Part shown: positions 62,416 to 64,000 of the stretch, piece after piece
How the letters are laid out: each line of letters starts with the position of its first letter
How positions within the stretch are numbered: position 1 is the stretch's first letter
DNA from: Bacteroidales bacterium
GTDB lineage: Bacteria > Bacteroidota > Bacteroidia > Bacteroidales > JAGOPY01
NCBI GenBank assembly: GCA_017991835.1
Contig: JAGOPY010000008.1
Location: 1 to 64,000, forward strand
Direction of reading: 5' to 3'
DNA length: 64,000 nucleotides
Notes under the pieces: generated by a model
Told to the model about the DNA's origin: nothing
Seen by the model: only the letters and a program-made list of their open reading frames with translations
The model's database searches: none
Position numbers and translations under genes: made by a program

Positions 62416-62931
62416 ATGAAAACATCAACAGCCTTTTTGATCACCTGCGCCATAATGATGGGAAATCCTGTCGGAGCGCAGTACAACGGACTTCCGGATA
62501 TCGATCTTTATGACCTTGATGGCGCCAGGATCAATGCATCAGAACTTTCCGGCGAAGATGCCACCCTTATCATGATCTTCTGGAACAGTAATGATAAAAA
62601 GAGTTTTGAACAGTTGCTGGATGTCAACGAGCAGTACCAGGATCTTCTGAAGGCAGAAAATATTAAAGTGCTGGGCATCTGTACCGATGTCAACGGGAGC
62701 ATGCAGCAGGTAAAACCGGTTGTTTATGCAAACAACATCGATTTTGAAGTATTTGTCGATAAAAATAATGACTTCAAAAGGGCCATGAATGTATCAGGTA
62801 GCCCGTTCCTTATCCTGGTTGCCGGCAAAGAAAACCATGAAGACCGGTATGCCGGGAACAGTTTCAATATAGAAGATTATTTCGGTCAGGATCGGGATTC
62901 CCACCTGGCTGTCAATCCTGACGGGCAGTAG
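62416..62931 (+). CDS. Exported redoxin-like protein lacking the CxxC motif
   Basis: A 171-residue exported protein (signal about 1-21) of the TlpA/ResA thioredoxin-like group: LPDIDLYDLDGARINASELSG, then LIMIFWNSNDKKSFEQLLDV. The normal active site reads FWATWCxPC; here it is WNSNDKK, so both catalytic cysteines are missing. The cis-Pro segment VSGSPFLILVAG is kept. Probably a binding or structural thioredoxin-fold protein without redox activity. It ends before a clear intrinsic terminator. Confidence 0.8.
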   Translation: MKTSTAFLITCAIMMGNPVGAQYNGLPDIDLYDLDGARINASELSGEDATLIMIFWNSNDKKSFEQLLDVNEQYQDLLKAENIKVLGICTDVNGSMQQVKPVVYANNIDFEVFVDKNNDFKRAMNVSGSPFLILVAGKENHEDRYAGNSFNIEDYFGQDRDSHLAVNPDGQ

Positions 62932-62959
62932 TGTCTTGAACATGCATCGTTAATCTGCC

Positions 62960-62990
62960 AGGGTGGTTTCTACGGAGCCACCCTTTTTTA
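62960..62990 (+). terminator. Intrinsic terminator after the redoxin gene
   Basis: GGGTGG and CCACCC form a stem around a loop of about 11 bases, directly followed by TTTTTT, about 30 bases after the stop. Confidence 0.8.
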
Positions 62991-63018
62991 TTTCCTGGCG
63001 GGGCCGGAAACCGGGTTA

Positions 63019-63189
63019 CTACTCCATCAGCACAAAACCAGCCCATTTGGAAGGTTCGCCCGGGTATTTGCGCATCATACGGAGCTGGGTTTCGCGGAAG
63101 GCACTGCAATGAAATGTACGATAGAGCTTGATATTCATTAAATAGTTCTCATAATTCTTCCGGTGATGTTGTATTCCGCGGCCTTGGCC
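63019..63189 (-). pseudogene. C-terminal remnant of a CHAT-domain-like protein
   Basis: A short minus-strand frame, open from 63189 to a stop at 63019, ends FRETQLRMMRKYPGEPSKWA then GFVLME. That is the typical C-terminus of CHAT (caspase-like) proteins, which end in a helix with xxAQ followed by YPxxPYYWAxFVL. The frame upstream is cut by TGA, no catalytic His or Cys region remains, and no start is convincing. I read it as a decayed fragment. Confidence 0.4.
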
Positions 63190-63253
63190 TCAATCTTTGG
63201 ATGCAGATTTACCGGAACCGTTGAAGATGATAATAAATCCGCCAATGGAACGG

Positions 63254-63440
63254 TCAGGCAAACCACTTCTTTGATTGGTCCAGAAAGTCTTTACCCTCGT
63301 CTATCACCAATAAATCTGAAGCCATACCGCTGATAAAACGGAGCATGTACTTTAGCCGGAACGCCTCTTCCAGCCCGGCGGCGTGGATGATCTCGCGGAG
63401 GGTGTAACAGGAGGCGGCAAAGTCTCTTACAGATTCCCGC
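63254..63440 (-). pseudogene. Unassigned gene fragment interrupted by a palindromic repeat
   Basis: A minus-strand frame reads RDFAASCYTLREIIHAAGLE then EAFRLKYMLRFISGMASDLL and ends DQSKKWFA. Its composition is protein-like, but the frame has no start and runs upstream into the GATTCCCGCTTG repeat. It may be part of the same decayed gene as the CHAT-like remnant or a separate one. Confidence 0.35.
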
Positions 63441-63616
63441 TTGGGTTAATGCCGACAGATTCCCGCTTGCGCGGGAATGACGTGGCTTGCAAGAAAATAT
63501 TAATGAGCGGCGCAGCGGCTGGCGGATCCTTCGTATCGCTCAAAATGACGAACGACGCCTTCCGCGCCGCATTATGGTTAAAACGAACCAAACCGTCATT
63601 CCGGCGCAAGCCGGAA
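63430..63616. repeat. Pair of covarying palindromic repeats
   Basis: ATTCCCGCTTGCGCGGGAAT (63460-63479) and TTCCGGCGCAAGCCGGAA (63599-63616) are hairpins of one family in opposite orientation, each next to the shared ATGACG/CGTCAT. The stems differ by matched changes (CCCGC/GCGGG versus CCGGC/GCCGG). A half copy (GATTCCCGCTTGG) lies at 63433. Confidence 0.75.
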
Positions 63617-63627
63617 CCTCTCGGAAC

Positions 63628-64000
63628 TCAGTACACCCACGGCACGAGCTTATTCGTCCGTTTGCGGTAAGCAATGTATTCCTCCCCGAATTCCTTCACC
63701 AGAGTCTCCTCTTCGGCTTTGATGCGGATGTAGTAGGCGATGAAGAGGATGATGAAAGTGAAGACGGCAGCCACGAATGCGTGCATGAAGATGGAGCTGC
63801 CCACGGCGGCGATGTAAGCGCCCGAGTAGCTGGGGTGGCGGACAAGATGGTATGCCCCGCTGGTGATGACGCGCTGGTTCTCCTGGGTTTTGACCGTGGC
63901 GGTGAAGAATCTGCCCAATGTGTGGATGCACCAGATACGGAAAGCAGTACCGGCGACCATCAGGCTCAAGCCCAGGATGGTGGGCCAGTCCCAGGTCCAA
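63628..64000 (-). CDS. Isoprenylcysteine carboxyl methyltransferase (ICMT)-family protein, partial
   Basis: Only the C-terminal part is in the window; the frame stays open to the right edge (reading WTWDWPTILGLSLMVAG at the boundary), so the start lies outside. The visible 123 or so residues contain the family block GAYHLVRHPSYSGAYI, two hydrophobic helices, then EEETLVKEFGEEYIAYRKRT. This matches the ICMT/PEMT membrane methyltransferases, which use SAM at the His-Pro-containing block. Substrate unknown. Confidence 0.85.
   Translation of the reverse strand, partial: WTWDWPTILGLSLMVAGTAFRIWCIHTLGRFFTATVKTQENQRVITSGAYHLVRHPSYSGAYIAAVGSSIFMHAFVAAVFTFIILFIAYYIRIKAEEETLVKEFGEEYIAYRKRTNKLVPWVY

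Larger units (their letters stand above)
62991..63627. other. Degenerate spacer without intact genes
   Basis: After the terminator and before the partial methyltransferase gene the bases hold two minus-strand gene fragments and the palindromic repeats listed separately. No complete coding region was found. Confidence 0.55.

Noticed and set aside
1..64000. tRNA, rRNA or insertion-sequence genes
   Set aside because: No T-arm-like GTTCGAATC context, rRNA block or transposase frame was found in spacers.

Overview
The window looks like a chromosomal piece of a free-living or environmental member of the Bacteroidota (Bacteroidia or Marinilabiliales-like). Five proteins end in type IX secretion (T9SS) type A sorting domains. 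Several intergenic regions carry the Bacteroidota -7 promoter element TAnnTTTG and there is little Shine-Dalgarno signal. The TonB receptor has a carboxypeptidase-like N-terminal plug extension. Many spacers are filled with short-period low-complexity arrays and dispersed palindromes. I saw no tRNA, rRNA, CRISPR array, transposase or prophage.

Layout. 0-5.5 kb: glucose-6-phosphate isomerase, a histidine kinase/response regulator pair with a structured upstream region, and a membrane-anchored beta-lactamase-fold serine hydrolase. 5.5-11 kb: a likely cell-wall or polysaccharide O-acetylation unit (two SGNH proteins, one with LysM, plus an MBOAT acyltransferase) facing a lysozyme-fold lytic enzyme. 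11.4-31.2 kb: a tightly spaced seven-gene, same-strand locus. It holds a 2,315-residue beta-helix T9SS protein, a second T9SS protein, two barrel-like outer-membrane proteins, a PKD protein, a von Willebrand A (vWA) protein and a 1,080-residue MacB-like ABC transporter with a large extra linker. This is the best candidate for an undescribed system. 31.2-36.9 kb: a HGSNAT-like membrane acyltransferase, an M1 peptidase, a lone HlyD-type adaptor and tsaB, which carries a perfect 36-bp in-frame palindrome. 37-40.3 kb: a metal-handling cluster (HMA protein, TonB receptor, Cys/His-rich protein). 40.5-44.2 kb: crotonase, 3-hydroxyacyl-CoA dehydrogenase and SCP2-type thiolase, each preceded by an 8-bp-period tandem array. 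44.3-45.4 kb: a Fic protein with an N-terminal inhibitory motif. 45.5-51.4 kb: a nine-gene arsenic operon (arsR, three thioredoxin-like genes, ArsG-like and ArsP-like permeases, acr3, arsC, arsM) with a clear promoter/operator. 51.6-55.7 kb: a Tat-exported class V PLP enzyme next to an exported RidA, an MFS permease and a class IV PLP enzyme. 55.7-60.5 kb: a T9SS protein with L-domain-like repeats, two tail-to-tail L,D-transpeptidases and a PPK2. 60.5-64 kb: two small secreted proteins, a redoxin lacking its CxxC, pseudogene fragments with covarying palindromes, and an ICMT-family methyltransferase cut by the right edge.

How the genes work together: much of the window concerns the cell envelope (wall acetylation, wall cross-linking, lytic enzymes, surface proteins, transporters). 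The arsenic and metal clusters are stress and acquisition modules. Positions and motifs were read directly. Family names are from recognition of motifs and architecture, without any database search.
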